Positions 9,275-16,849 of a stretch of 64,000 nt of DNA are shown piece by piece. Source of the DNA: Gracilibacillus timonensis (GTDB lineage Bacteria; Bacillota; Bacilli; Bacillales; Amphibacillaceae); contig NZ_FLKH01000011.1 of the NCBI RefSeq assembly GCF_900086715.1, positions 620,001 through 684,000 on the forward strand. The letters are read 5' to 3'. Position 1 is the stretch's first letter. Each line of letters starts with the position of its first letter. A model generated the notes under the pieces. The model did not search any database, was not told the origin of the DNA, and was given only the letters and a program-made list of their open reading frames with translations. The position numbers were made by a program, and so were the translations under genes.

Positions 9275-10348
9275 ATGTATAATATTATGGAGTTAATTGT
9301 GGCCTTTTTGATTTCTGCCGCGGTAGCGTTTGCCTCGACTCCTTTCATTAAGAAGCTGGCGATCAAGATCGGTGCAGTAGATTATCCGACGGGTCGTAAA
9401 AAGCATGAAGGAGTTAAAGCAAGGCTAGGTGGATTGGCCATTGTGCTTGGGGTTGTGGCTGGTCTCTTGTATGAGCACCCAGAACATCCGCATATGATGG
9501 AAATAATTATTGGCGGTATTATCATCGTTATTACTGGTATATTAGACGATATTATTGGACTCAAGCCTTACCAAAAATTAATTGGACAAGTCTCTGCAGC
9601 ACTGGTGCTTGTTTCATCTGGCCTTATTATTGATAAAGTAACGATGCCTTTTTTGGGAACGGTGGACATATCACAAGCCGGATTGATCTTAACGGTATTC
9701 TGGGTGGTTGGTGTCACCAACGCGATTAATTTAATCGATGGGCTAGATGGACTGGCTGCTGGTGTCTCGGCCATTGGTTTAACCAGTATCTTGATTATTG
9801 CGATTATGGATTATCAAGTGGTGGTTGTTTATTTAGGAATGGTATTGGTGGGCAGTTGTTTGGGTTTTTTATATCACAATTTCTATCCAGCCAAAGTCTT
9901 TATGGGCGACACGGGAGCGATGTTCTTGGGTTATTCGATCTCGGTTATTTCCATGCTCGGTTTGTTTAAAAACGTCGCTTTATTCAGTTTTATTATTCCG
10001 ATCATTATTATTGCGGTGCCGATATTTGATACCATTTTTGCGATTATTCGCCGTCTTATCAATAAGCAGAGTATAGGTGCAGCCGATCGCAAACATGTCC
10101 ATTATCAATTGATTGAGATGGGCTACAGCCATCAAACGGCGGTATTGATCATCTATGCGTTTAGCTTTTTCTTTGGCCTGATGGCGATTATCTTTAACAG
10201 CGCCACTATGCTGACATCACTTATTATTTTAGGGATTATCACTTTAGCGATCCAGTTAATCGCCGAATTGTCTGGCATTGTTTTCAACGGGCAGCAACCT
10301 TTGATTAGCAGTATCCGCAAGCTATTTGGAAAAAATCAAAAGATATAA
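9275..10348 (+). CDS. tagO: Undecaprenyl-phosphate N-acetylglucosaminyl 1-phosphate transferase
   Basis: A 357-residue polytopic membrane enzyme of the MraY/WecA family. It starts teichoic acid linkage-unit synthesis by moving GlcNAc-1-phosphate from UDP-GlcNAc to undecaprenyl phosphate. The family landmarks are present: the DD pair in ILDDIIGLKPYQKLIGQ, NLIDGLDGLAAG, FMGDTGAMFLGYS, and the cytoplasmic histidine loop DRKHVHYQLIEMGYS. About ten hydrophobic helices are visible. The ATG at 9275 has AGGTG five bases upstream, so the GTG two codons earlier was not used. It is monocistronic, with an extended -10 promoter before it and a strong terminator after it. Confidence 0.93.
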   Translation: MYNIMELIVAFLISAAVAFASTPFIKKLAIKIGAVDYPTGRKKHEGVKARLGGLAIVLGVVAGLLYEHPEHPHMMEIIIGGIIIVITGILDDIIGLKPYQKLIGQVSAALVLVSSGLIIDKVTMPFLGTVDISQAGLILTVFWVVGVTNAINLIDGLDGLAAGVSAIGLTSILIIAIMDYQVVVVYLGMVLVGSCLGFLYHNFYPAKVFMGDTGAMFLGYSISVISMLGLFKNVALFSFIIPIIIIAVPIFDTIFAIIRRLINKQSIGAADRKHVHYQLIEMGYSHQTAVLIIYAFSFFFGLMAIIFNSATMLTSLIILGIITLAIQLIAELSGIVFNGQQPLISSIRKLFGKNQKI

Positions 10349-10353
10349 ACGAG

Positions 10354-10384
10354 CCAGTATTTCTACGGAGATACTGGTTTTTGT
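10354..10384 (+). terminator. Intrinsic terminator of tagO
   Basis: CCAGTATTTC, loop TACG, GAGATACTGG, then TTTTTGTTT. A ten-pair stem with a T-run directly after it. Confidence 0.85.
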
Positions 10385-10457
10385 TTGGTTACTATTAGTT
10401 GAGATAAATGTCTTGAACATTCACAGGCGTCCCTTTTCACGAAAAAATTAAATCGGT

Positions 10458-10490
10458 TTGACACCTTTTTCTCCTGCCGATTGATTATAG
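10458..10490 (+). promoter_or_regulatory. Probable promoter of the DUF1659/DUF2922/YvrJ group
   Basis: A consensus TTGACA is at 10458-10463. The -10 box is unclear: TTGATT follows at 17 bases and TTATAG at 21. AATCGG and CCGATT form an inverted repeat around the -35 region. Confidence 0.35.
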
Positions 10491-10511
10491 AAGTGAAAGG
10501 AGGTGAGCGAC

Positions 10512-10736
10512 ATGGCAGTAGCAGAACATCTCGATTCAAGACTGAAGTTAACCTTCCAGAACGGACTTGACCCGATCTCTGGCAGGGAGTTGTATAAGAC
10601 CAAGTCTTTCAACAATGTAAAGACGGCGGCAACAGCAGATCAGTTATTTGCAATCGCCTCAGCACTTGCGCCATTACAGCAGTTAACCTTATCATCTGTG
10701 AAACGTAATGACACCGAATTGTTGATGGCAGAGTAA
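10512..10736 (+). CDS. DUF1659 family small protein
   Basis: A 74-residue protein recognised as DUF1659 by its shape: LKLTFQNGLDPISGRELYKTKSF, then a helix with TADQLFAIASALAPLQQ and a final strand LSSVKRNDTELL. The ATG at 10512 has AAAGGAGGTGA at ideal spacing. DUF1659, DUF2922 and YvrJ proteins occur together across Bacillaceae with no established function. It lies 36 bases before the DUF2922 gene and is surely cotranscribed with it. Confidence 0.85.
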   Translation: MAVAEHLDSRLKLTFQNGLDPISGRELYKTKSFNNVKTAATADQLFAIASALAPLQQLTLSSVKRNDTELLMAE

Positions 10737-10772
10737 CGAACACCCACGTTAGTCAAAAAGGAGGTGAAAGCA

Positions 10773-10991
10773 ATGAAAAAATTGGAACTCAAATTCGAAA
10801 ACGAAGAGGGTAAAACAACGACGATCTCTTTGGATCAACCTGTCGAGCCAGTGGATGAATCAGTGGTTTCAGCAGCAATGGACACGATTATTGCAGAGAA
10901 TGCGATTTTTTCTTCCGGCGGGGACCTGATTGCTAAAAAAAGCGCCCGCGTTGTGGAACGCAATGTGGAAGAGATTGACATCGGCGTTTAA
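10773..10991 (+). CDS. DUF2922 family small protein
   Basis: A 72-residue protein starting MKKLELKFENEEGKTTTISL and ending with ARVVERNVEEIDIGV, the layout of DUF2922. It has an AAGGAGGTGAAAG site, which decides the ATG at 10773 over a GTG three codons earlier. Its body resembles DUF1659 in plan (strand, helix, strand), so the two may be a paired complex; that is inference. Role unknown. Confidence 0.85.
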   Translation: MKKLELKFENEEGKTTTISLDQPVEPVDESVVSAAMDTIIAENAIFSSGGDLIAKKSARVVERNVEEIDIGV

Positions 10992-11061
10992 GCAGGAAAA
11001 AGGAGGGCCACCGTGCTCTCCTTTTCTATTTTTTATCATACGAAAAAAGGGGGAATATAAA

Positions 11062-11196
11062 ATGGAAGATACATGGATTTCCATGCTAACAGACGTTGGT
11101 TTTCCAGTTATTGTGACATTCTACTTGTTGCATCGCATTGAAACAAAACTCAATATGCTGATCGAATCCATTGTCGCCCTGCCCGATAAGATGTAG
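11062..11196 (+). CDS. yvrJ: YvrJ family small membrane protein
   Basis: A 44-residue protein with one membrane helix (VGFPVIVTFYLLHRI, about residues 11-25) followed by an amphipathic helix KLNMLIESIVAL. This is the YvrJ plan. The start has AAAAGGGGGAA upstream. It is third in the DUF1659-DUF2922-YvrJ set; in B. subtilis yvrJ lies beside the sigO genes, which are not seen here. Function not established. Confidence 0.85.
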   Translation: MEDTWISMLTDVGFPVIVTFYLLHRIETKLNMLIESIVALPDKM

Positions 11197-11202
11197 TGAA
11201 TC

Positions 11203-11241
11203 GAAAGAACCTCCGCTTGTTGAACAGGCAGAGGTTCTTTC
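11203..11241 (+). terminator. Hairpin after yvrJ
   Basis: GAAAGAACCTC pairs with GAGGTTCTTTC over an inner GCTTG/CAGGC stem. It ends the small-gene group; the T-run is short. Confidence 0.6.
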
Positions 11242-11280
11242 ATTGATGGTAGGGGTGACATGTTCCAACCGAGAAGGGAA

Positions 11281-11436
11281 TTAGATGCTAGGCTGAAATG
11301 TTGTACAATCGGTTTCTTTTTTCGAAGCCGCACTGTGGCCCGTGTGACTTACTACATAAATGACGTCTGCATTACATTTGTTGCCTTCCGTCCAAAACAT
11401 ACAATTGTTCACTTCACATTTAACATCCTTCGCCAT
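11281..11436 (-). CDS. DUF1540 family cysteine-rich small protein
   Basis: A 51-residue protein, starting MAKDVKCEVNNCMFWTEGNK and carrying four cysteines in the spacing CEVNNC, NKCNAD and TDCTTF, which is the DUF1540 pattern (probable metal-binding or disulfide fold). A very good GGAGGTG ribosome site (11443-11449 on the complement) lies seven bases before the ATG. It is convergent with the yvrJ group and separated from the regulator at 11990 by the tandem repeat array. DUF1540 proteins are widespread in sporeforming Firmicutes; function unknown. Confidence 0.8.
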   Translation of the reverse strand: MAKDVKCEVNNCMFWTEGNKCNADVIYVVSHTGHSAASKKETDCTTFQPSI

Positions 11437-11523
11437 CTGGCACACCTCCTAGTGATAGTTTGCAGAGCTATCCGCTAATCATGCATGGTAATTTTTCCTT
11501 TGCCTTAGGAAGCTGACTGGATT

Positions 11524-11890
11524 GTAAAATTTTATCGTGAGAATTTGATCTCACAGACAAAAAAACGTCGAACCGCAAAGTTTTGTCCGTAAGAATGGAT
11601 CTCACGGACAAAAAACCGCCGACCTGCAAAGTTTTGTCCGTAAGAATGGATCTCACGGACAAAAAACCGCCGACCTGCAAAGTTTTGTCCGTAAGAATGG
11701 ATCTCACGGACAAAAAACCGCCGACCTGCAAAGTTTTGTCCGTAAGAATGAATCTAACGGACAAAAAACCGCCAACCCGCAAAGTTTTGTCCGTAAGAAT
11801 GGATCTCGCGGACAAAAAACCGCTGAATCGCAAAGTTTTGTCCGTAAGAATGAATCTCGCGGACTGAGGAAAACAATCGCGTTCCTAAGT
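11524..11890. repeat. Array of 51-bp tandem repeats with internal hairpins
   Basis: Five near-identical 51-base units begin at 11575, 11626, 11677, 11728 and 11779, each starting GCAAAGTTTTGTCCGTAAGA. A decayed unit precedes them (11524-11574) and a partial one follows (from 11830), with further CCTAAGTCC fragments to about 11935. Inside each unit TTTTGTCCGT pairs with ACGGACAAAA over a 13-base loop. Units 1-3 are identical by eye; units 4 and 5 differ by a few bases. Because 51 is a multiple of three, both strands stay open as 17-residue repeats, but there is no ribosome site and no sign of a real product. Confidence 0.9.
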
Positions 11891-11989
11891 CCATAAGAAT
11901 CACGCGGACTGGTAGTAGCCATTCCCGTTCCTAGGCGCTAAGACCCAAACGCGCAGCCCCCCAATCCACTGCACTATCTTTCAAACATC

Positions 11990-13234
11990 TCACGTCAACA
12001 AATGATTGATAACAACATCACGTCGGTGAACAAAATAATGATTGGCTGCTGCTTTGTAATTATGCTTATGGTAAGTAACATATCCCAAGATATCATGACA
12101 ATAATCAATCGACATCCAATCTCCCGTCCTCTCAAAAAAAGGCAAGACTTTGTCCTTTAAGCGCTGCAGAAATAATTCCGAATGATAGGTACGCTTGGCG
12201 ATCCCTTTTAAAATGAAAAATTGATATTCAAAAGCCTTCGAAAGCTTGGACTTCTCCGCTGTTTGAATGACGTGAATGGCCTTATCCCTTTCTTTTCGAA
12301 GCAGATAAATATAGGCAGCGAACAACATGGCATTCAGTTTAAGTGTCAATCCCTGTGCCGATTGACGCAGATTTAATTTGCTATATTTCAGTGCACTCTC
12401 ATAATCTTTCTTGTCAGCGTGCACCATACCTAATACATAATAAATAAAATAATGATTCGACTTCCCGTCATTGTCTAGCATAGTTTGTAATTCACTGGTC
12501 AAATGATGATGAGCCAGCGTGCGATCTACAAAGGAATTGATCATCAGCAATAGGCGTGATAATACCATATTGGCGGTATTCCATGAATTTTGAAATAATT
12601 GAAACGCTTTTGCAGCATGTTCATGAGTACGGGCATGTTTTTTCATGTGATAATATGTATTTGCATAGTACAAATGAAGTTCCCCATCATGTTCTAATTG
12701 TTTTGGGTATGATTCAGCGGCTTTATTTAAGTAGGTAAGGGCATGGATGAAATGTCGCTTTAACATGAAATAGTAACCAACCGCTTTTAAATAAGGGTAG
12801 CTAACGGGGGAAGCTAATACTTCTGTATAGCTAATCACGTGGGGTAAGTATCTTTCTGCCTTTTCCAGATCACAATATAGCAAAGCATAGCGAAAATGAC
12901 ATAAGTGACGTTGTTCTTTTTGATTACCAAAGCAAGCAATCGGAAAATCCTTTAAGTGTTGATAATGGCTATCAGCAGATTCATATTGGCGATGTGCGAT
13001 ACTTTTCAGCCAATTACTCAATTGTTGAAAACGAATCGGTTTATTTTCTTTTGCTAGCGCTTCCAATTCTAACGCTTGAAAAATCCGCAACAGCAATTCA
13101 GGAGAAGGTTCTTGTTTTCCTTGTTCCAACTTGCTTATAGTGGAAATACTGCATTTAGCTAAGTGGGCCAATTGCTTCTGTGACCATTTCTTTTTATTAC
13201 GGTGTATCTTAATGATTCTTCCTACTTCATACAT
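11990..13234 (-). CDS. XRE-type regulator with TPR-like C-terminal domain
   Basis: A 414-residue cytoplasmic protein. Residues about 5-60 are a helix-turn-helix of the Cro/C1 type (WSQKQLAHLAKCSISTISKLEQGKQEPSP). The rest is a chain of amphipathic helix pairs with TPR character (for example ALTYLNKAAESYPKQL, AKAFQLFQNSWNTA, ALKYSKLNLRQSAQGLTLKLN). This layout is that of peptide-responsive RNPP-type or Rap-like regulators. No small signal-peptide gene was recognised next to it, so a peptide ligand is only a possibility. The start has GAGG a few bases upstream. Targets cannot be told; the neighbours are the repeat array and the small membrane gene at 13309. Confidence 0.8.
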   Translation of the reverse strand: MYEVGRIIKIHRNKKKWSQKQLAHLAKCSISTISKLEQGKQEPSPELLLRIFQALELEALAKENKPIRFQQLSNWLKSIAHRQYESADSHYQHLKDFPIACFGNQKEQRHLCHFRYALLYCDLEKAERYLPHVISYTEVLASPVSYPYLKAVGYYFMLKRHFIHALTYLNKAAESYPKQLEHDGELHLYYANTYYHMKKHARTHEHAAKAFQLFQNSWNTANMVLSRLLLMINSFVDRTLAHHHLTSELQTMLDNDGKSNHYFIYYVLGMVHADKKDYESALKYSKLNLRQSAQGLTLKLNAMLFAAYIYLLRKERDKAIHVIQTAEKSKLSKAFEYQFFILKGIAKRTYHSELFLQRLKDKVLPFFERTGDWMSIDYCHDILGYVTYHKHNYKAAANHYFVHRRDVVINHLLT

Positions 13235-13308
13235 TAATTCCTCACACTTCCTTTATATGATTATTTGTAACTAAGTATATAATACTATAAAAATGATGAT
13301 TAAGCAAA

Positions 13309-13470
13309 TTATTTACACAAAAATAGCTCAATCAGATATCCGATGATGAGGATAAGTATAATAATGACAAATGTTTTTATCCCTATTAGTGGAATAACTA
13401 ACAATAAAATAGGGATAAATAAGAGAAAAGCAAAGATCATAAAAAGCTGAAAATACACAAATGTCTTCAT
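13309..13470 (-). CDS. Small two-helix membrane protein
   Basis: A 53-residue, extremely hydrophobic protein (MKTFVYFQLFMIFAFLLF..., ...IIILILIIGYLIELFLCK) with two predicted membrane helices split by a PLIGIK turn. It has an AAGAGGAAA ribosome site eight bases before the ATG. The preceding minus-strand frame ends in TAATG, so its stop codon overlaps this start by one base, suggesting translational coupling. No family recognised; a holin-like or small stress membrane protein are possible. Confidence 0.5.
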   Translation of the reverse strand: MKTFVYFQLFMIFAFLLFIPILLLVIPLIGIKTFVIIILILIIGYLIELFLCK

Positions 13471-13571
13471 TAGATTTCCTCTTTTCGTCGTTTGGAATCC
13501 GAATCGATGGTTTTACCTTCATGGAATGCAAGCATGGTGTTTGGAGACATGCCTCTGATTCGTTCGCCCAT
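13470..13571 (-). CDS. Possible short peptide coupled to the small membrane protein
   Basis: A 33-residue frame starting MGERIRGMSPNTMLAFHEGK and ending DSDSKRRKEEI, whose TAA overlaps the ATG of the next gene. It is hydrophilic and highly charged at its end. The frame is open further upstream to 13688 but then runs through the nitroreductase promoter. No strong ribosome site is seen before any of its candidate starts, so the call rests on the coupling and on protein-like composition. Confidence 0.3.
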   Translation of the reverse strand: MGERIRGMSPNTMLAFHEGKTIDSDSKRRKEEI

Positions 13572-13610
13572 CTCTTTATAAGATATGCCGACGCCGTTCA
13601 AGCGTGATTT

Positions 13611-13639
13611 TTGAGAAGGAGAGGATTTTGTTCTATAAT
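13611..13639 (+). promoter_or_regulatory. Sigma-A promoter of the nitroreductase gene, TTGAGA-17-TATAAT
   Basis: TTGAGA at 13611-13616, 17-base spacer, TATAAT at 13634-13639, 30 bases before the start codon at 13669. Confidence 0.75.
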
Positions 13640-13668
13640 GATGAAGGAAACAAAGGAGGAAGATACGT

Positions 13669-14241
13669 ATGGTAGATGTTAATATCAAGGATTATCGAAT
13701 AGCGGATCATCCGATAGATGAGCTTTTCTTGAAGCGTTGGTCGCCGCGTTCGTTTTCGGATAAACAGATAGAAGAGTCGGACTTAATGAGTTTATTTGAG
13801 GCAGCACGATGGGCGCCATCAGGTAGCAATAAGCAGCCTTGGCGTTATATTATTGCCCGTTCAGAAGTGGATAAAGAGAAATTTTATTCTTTTATTAAGG
13901 ATACCAATCTTGCTTGGTGTAAGAAGGCGCCGGTCTTAGCCTTAATCGTTTCAGACGCTGAGGCAAATGGTTCTCATGCCTTTGACGCAGGTACTTCTTG
14001 GGGATATTTAGCCCTGCAAGCGATGCAAAAAGGCTTAGTAACCCATGCGATGGGTGGATTCTATAAAGACAAAGCTCGTGAAGCCTTAAATATTCCAGAG
14101 CAGTTCCAACCTCATGCCGTGATTGCGATTGGTTATCAGGATGCCAAAGAAAAATTAGCAGAGAAGCTGCAACAACGTGAAGCACCTTCTCCACGTCGTC
14201 CATTAGCAGAAACAGTTTTTGAAGGAGAATATAGAGGGTAA
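13669..14241 (+). CDS. Nitroreductase family FMN-dependent oxidoreductase
   Basis: A 190-residue flavoprotein of the nitroreductase fold. The FMN-binding start is clear: LKRWSPRSFSDKQI with the phosphate-binding Arg/Ser, then LFEAARWAPSGSNKQPWRYI. Later come DAGTSWGYLALQAMQKGL and VIAIGYQD, which are also typical. Such enzymes reduce nitro compounds, quinones or iodinated substrates with NAD(P)H; the substrate cannot be told here. Start supported by AAAGGAGGAAG. It is a single-gene unit with its own promoter and terminator. Confidence 0.9.
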   Translation: MVDVNIKDYRIADHPIDELFLKRWSPRSFSDKQIEESDLMSLFEAARWAPSGSNKQPWRYIIARSEVDKEKFYSFIKDTNLAWCKKAPVLALIVSDAEANGSHAFDAGTSWGYLALQAMQKGLVTHAMGGFYKDKAREALNIPEQFQPHAVIAIGYQDAKEKLAEKLQQREAPSPRRPLAETVFEGEYRG

Positions 14242-14246
14242 GAGGA

Positions 14247-14278
14247 GAAACTTAGGGGATTCCCTAGGTTTCTTTTTG
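14247..14278 (+). terminator. Intrinsic terminator of the nitroreductase gene
   Basis: GAAACTTAGGG and CCCTAGGTTTC form an 11-pair stem over GATT, followed by TTTTTG. Confidence 0.85.
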
Positions 14279-14416
14279 TTTGCAATGATTTCCCTCTTCT
14301 TTTATTACTTCTCACAAAAATAGACATCTATCACTCCCCCTCCCCCATAGACAAATCAAAAGTTAACGCTTACAATCAAAATGGATAAACAACTCAAATG
14401 AAGAGGGGTGCTATGA

Positions 14417-15394
14417 TTGTTGCGTAAAATAGGCTTTCTCATTTTATTTATAATATCATTTAGTTTCATGATCTATTATGGTAAAGAAACGTTTTATATT
14501 GATCAAAAAGCTTCTACAGAGATGAGTCATGATTATCATTTTGCATTAATTACCGAAGAAGTGGGCAATGAATATTGGCGCTTGATTGAAAAAGGGGCAA
14601 AGCAAGCAGCAGAGGAGAACGATGTTTATTTAGAGTATATTGGTCCTAAGCTTGCTGACGATGAAGAAAGGCTGGAGACTTTCGACCGTATGATCGCTGC
14701 TGATGTGGACGGTATTATTGTCAAAGGGATGAATGATGAACGCTTTCCTCAACTGGTCAAGAAAGCAAAGGACCGCAAGATTCCCGTTGCGACGATTGAT
14801 ACGGACAATCCAACCAGCAATCGTGACTTCTACGTGGGCACCGATAATTTCCAAGCCGGTTATTTAGCTGGTCGGACATTAATCAAGGAGACAGAAGGAA
14901 AGCAGAAGATTGCCGTTATTATTGGACTGAAAGAGGCGCAGAATCAGCTAGATCGCTTGGCCGGATTTGAGAAGGCCATCGAGGATGTCGATCGAATGGA
15001 ATTAATCGGTGTATCGGAATCTCGCATTACCGAAGTAGGTGCTGCGGACGGCACCTATCAGCTTTTAAAAAATCATGGGAATATTACCGCCTTTTTTGGG
15101 GTTAGTGCATTAGATGGTATTGGCATTGTGCAAGCCATTGAAGAGATAAATCCGACCAGTCGACCGTATGTGTTAGCCTTTGACCTCCTACCAGAAACAC
15201 TTTCCCTTATAGAGAATGATAAGATTCAGGCAACCGTTGCCCAGTATCCGCAAGAAATGGGCCAGCAAGCTGTTGAACAAATGGTCCAATGGTATCAAAA
15301 TCAACAACCAGACAGCATTCAACATACCGAAACAGGCATTATCAAGCAGGAAGATATCCTGAATGGGGAAATTATTCCAAAGGAGGAGCAGTAG
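14417..15394 (+). CDS. Membrane-anchored sugar-binding sensor protein (Peripla_BP_4 type)
   Basis: A 325-residue protein with an N-terminal membrane helix (about residues 3-21, no lipobox) and an outside domain of the LacI/ribose-binding fold: HFALITEEVGNEYWRLIEKG, DGIIVKGMNDERF, PVATIDTDNP and FYVGTDNFQAGYLAG. It begins with TTG at 14417, chosen because GAGGGGTG is correctly spaced and the ATG just before runs into a stop. It abuts the histidine kinase gene with no gap and the response regulator follows, so this is a three-component unit in which the binding protein presents a sugar to the kinase, as known for YesMN- and LytS-like systems in Firmicutes. Confidence 0.85.
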   Translation: MLRKIGFLILFIISFSFMIYYGKETFYIDQKASTEMSHDYHFALITEEVGNEYWRLIEKGAKQAAEENDVYLEYIGPKLADDEERLETFDRMIAADVDGIIVKGMNDERFPQLVKKAKDRKIPVATIDTDNPTSNRDFYVGTDNFQAGYLAGRTLIKETEGKQKIAVIIGLKEAQNQLDRLAGFEKAIEDVDRMELIGVSESRITEVGAADGTYQLLKNHGNITAFFGVSALDGIGIVQAIEEINPTSRPYVLAFDLLPETLSLIENDKIQATVAQYPQEMGQQAVEQMVQWYQNQQPDSIQHTETGIIKQEDILNGEIIPKEEQ

Positions 15395-16849
15395 ATGAGA
15401 CGGATCAAGCATTTGTTGAAAGGTCAGACAATTCCCTCCAAATTGACGCTGCTTTTTACTGGAATTATTATTCTCTTTAATGTAGTTACGATATCGATTT
15501 ATGTTAGTTCAACCAAATTAATGGAGGAATACCATCAGGAATTTGAAAACCTGTTAAGCCTTAATTCGATTTCTCAAGCGGCTCAGCAATTGTCGGATCA
15601 GACCAAGACCTATGTTTTGAGTGGTGAAGAACAAGATTTGAATGCCTTTTATCAAGCTAGAACCCATTTCAAACAAGAAACAGCACCCATTCTAGAAGAA
15701 GAGCATGCCATCCGGTACAAAAATTATATTAACTTGATTGAAACACTAAACTATCAAACCGATATGACGGCAGGGTTTGTCTTACGTGACGATATGGAAT
15801 ATTATACGATGCACCTTAAAGAAGTACAGCAAACCACCTCCTATATTCAAGAAGCAACCATGGAATTATTGGATAGTTCCTTAAGTGAATATCAAACCTT
15901 ATATACCGATATTAGAGAGCGTAATGAGGCATTTAAATATTTTACCATCTATTTGTTAATTACCTCCGTTATACTTGGGGCCTATATTACGATTCGTTTT
16001 TCCCGCGGGATTCATCGTCCAGTGCAGAAACTTTCTGAGGCTGCCAAGGGGGTAGCGGCTGGCGATTTAGACGGTCAGCCAGTTGCTATCCAGTCGCCGG
16101 ATGAACTGAAATTACTGGGAGATTCCTTTAATCAAATGCGTGGCAATATTCGTCATCTTATCAAGGAAATCAAGGATCAGTCGGAACAGGAGAAGTTAAT
16201 GAGGGAATTAGAATTAAAACATTTGCAAAATCAGATCCAACCACACTTTTTGTTTAACACGCTCAATACTGTTTCTAAGATGGCTTATTTAGAAGAAGCG
16301 CGTTCAACTTCGCAATTAATCGATGCCTTGGCAGCTATGTTGCGTCACAGCTTGGGTGACTTAAGTAAAGTGACGACCTTAAAAGAGGAACTTAGAATGG
16401 CGGAGAATTATATCGCGATTCAGCAAACTCGTTTTATGGATCGAATCGATTTTCATGTGGATCCGTTACCAGACAAGTTTAATCTATCCATGCCGCGATT
16501 GATTTTACAGCCATTAGTGGAAAATGCCTTTATTCATGGCTTGGAATCACTGGAAGAAAACGGAGAAATGGCGATCTATCTCAAGCCTTTTTCCCATGGA
16601 ATGATGGTAGAAATAACCGATAATGGAATAGGTATGTCACAGGAGCTAAAGCAGCAAATTATCCAATCAACAGAAGAAAGCGATGGGCATGTCGGGCACC
16701 TGACAGGGATTGGCTTAGTCAATGTGATTAAACGACTGCGCTATTTCTATCAAACCGATCATGTCTTAGAGATTGATACAGCGATAAATAAAGGAACCGT
16801 GATTCGTTTGTACTTGCAAGCGGCAGACCAGAAAGGGGCATTAGCATGA
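15395..16849 (+). CDS. YesM-type sensor histidine kinase
   Basis: A 484-residue membrane kinase. Two membrane helices (about residues 19-40 and 188-206) enclose an outside sensor domain. A HAMP linker follows (RGIHRPVQKLSEAAKGVAAGDLDG), then the His_kinase segment LQNQIQPHFLFNTLN with the phospho-accepting histidine, and a HATPase domain with PLVENAFIHGLE (N box), ITDNGIGMS (G1) and LTGIGLVNVIKRL (G2). It directly abuts the sugar sensor and overlaps the response regulator by four bases (ATGA), so all three are one operon. Its signal is probably a sugar delivered by the product of the gene at 14417. Confidence 0.93.
   Translation: MRRIKHLLKGQTIPSKLTLLFTGIIILFNVVTISIYVSSTKLMEEYHQEFENLLSLNSISQAAQQLSDQTKTYVLSGEEQDLNAFYQARTHFKQETAPILEEEHAIRYKNYINLIETLNYQTDMTAGFVLRDDMEYYTMHLKEVQQTTSYIQEATMELLDSSLSEYQTLYTDIRERNEAFKYFTIYLLITSVILGAYITIRFSRGIHRPVQKLSEAAKGVAAGDLDGQPVAIQSPDELKLLGDSFNQMRGNIRHLIKEIKDQSEQEKLMRELELKHLQNQIQPHFLFNTLNTVSKMAYLEEARSTSQLIDALAAMLRHSLGDLSKVTTLKEELRMAENYIAIQQTRFMDRIDFHVDPLPDKFNLSMPRLILQPLVENAFIHGLESLEENGEMAIYLKPFSHGMMVEITDNGIGMSQELKQQIIQSTEESDGHVGHLTGIGLVNVIKRLRYFYQTDHVLEIDTAINKGTVIRLYLQAADQKGALA

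Noticed and set aside
11468-11867. Open frames of 94 and 121 residues on both strands over the 51-bp repeats, encoding 17-residue repeats
   Set aside because: They exist only because the unit length is a multiple of three. There is no ribosome site, and the hairpin core, not the protein, is the conserved part.
11524-11890. CRISPR array
   Set aside because: The units are contiguous without unique spacers, and no cas gene is near.
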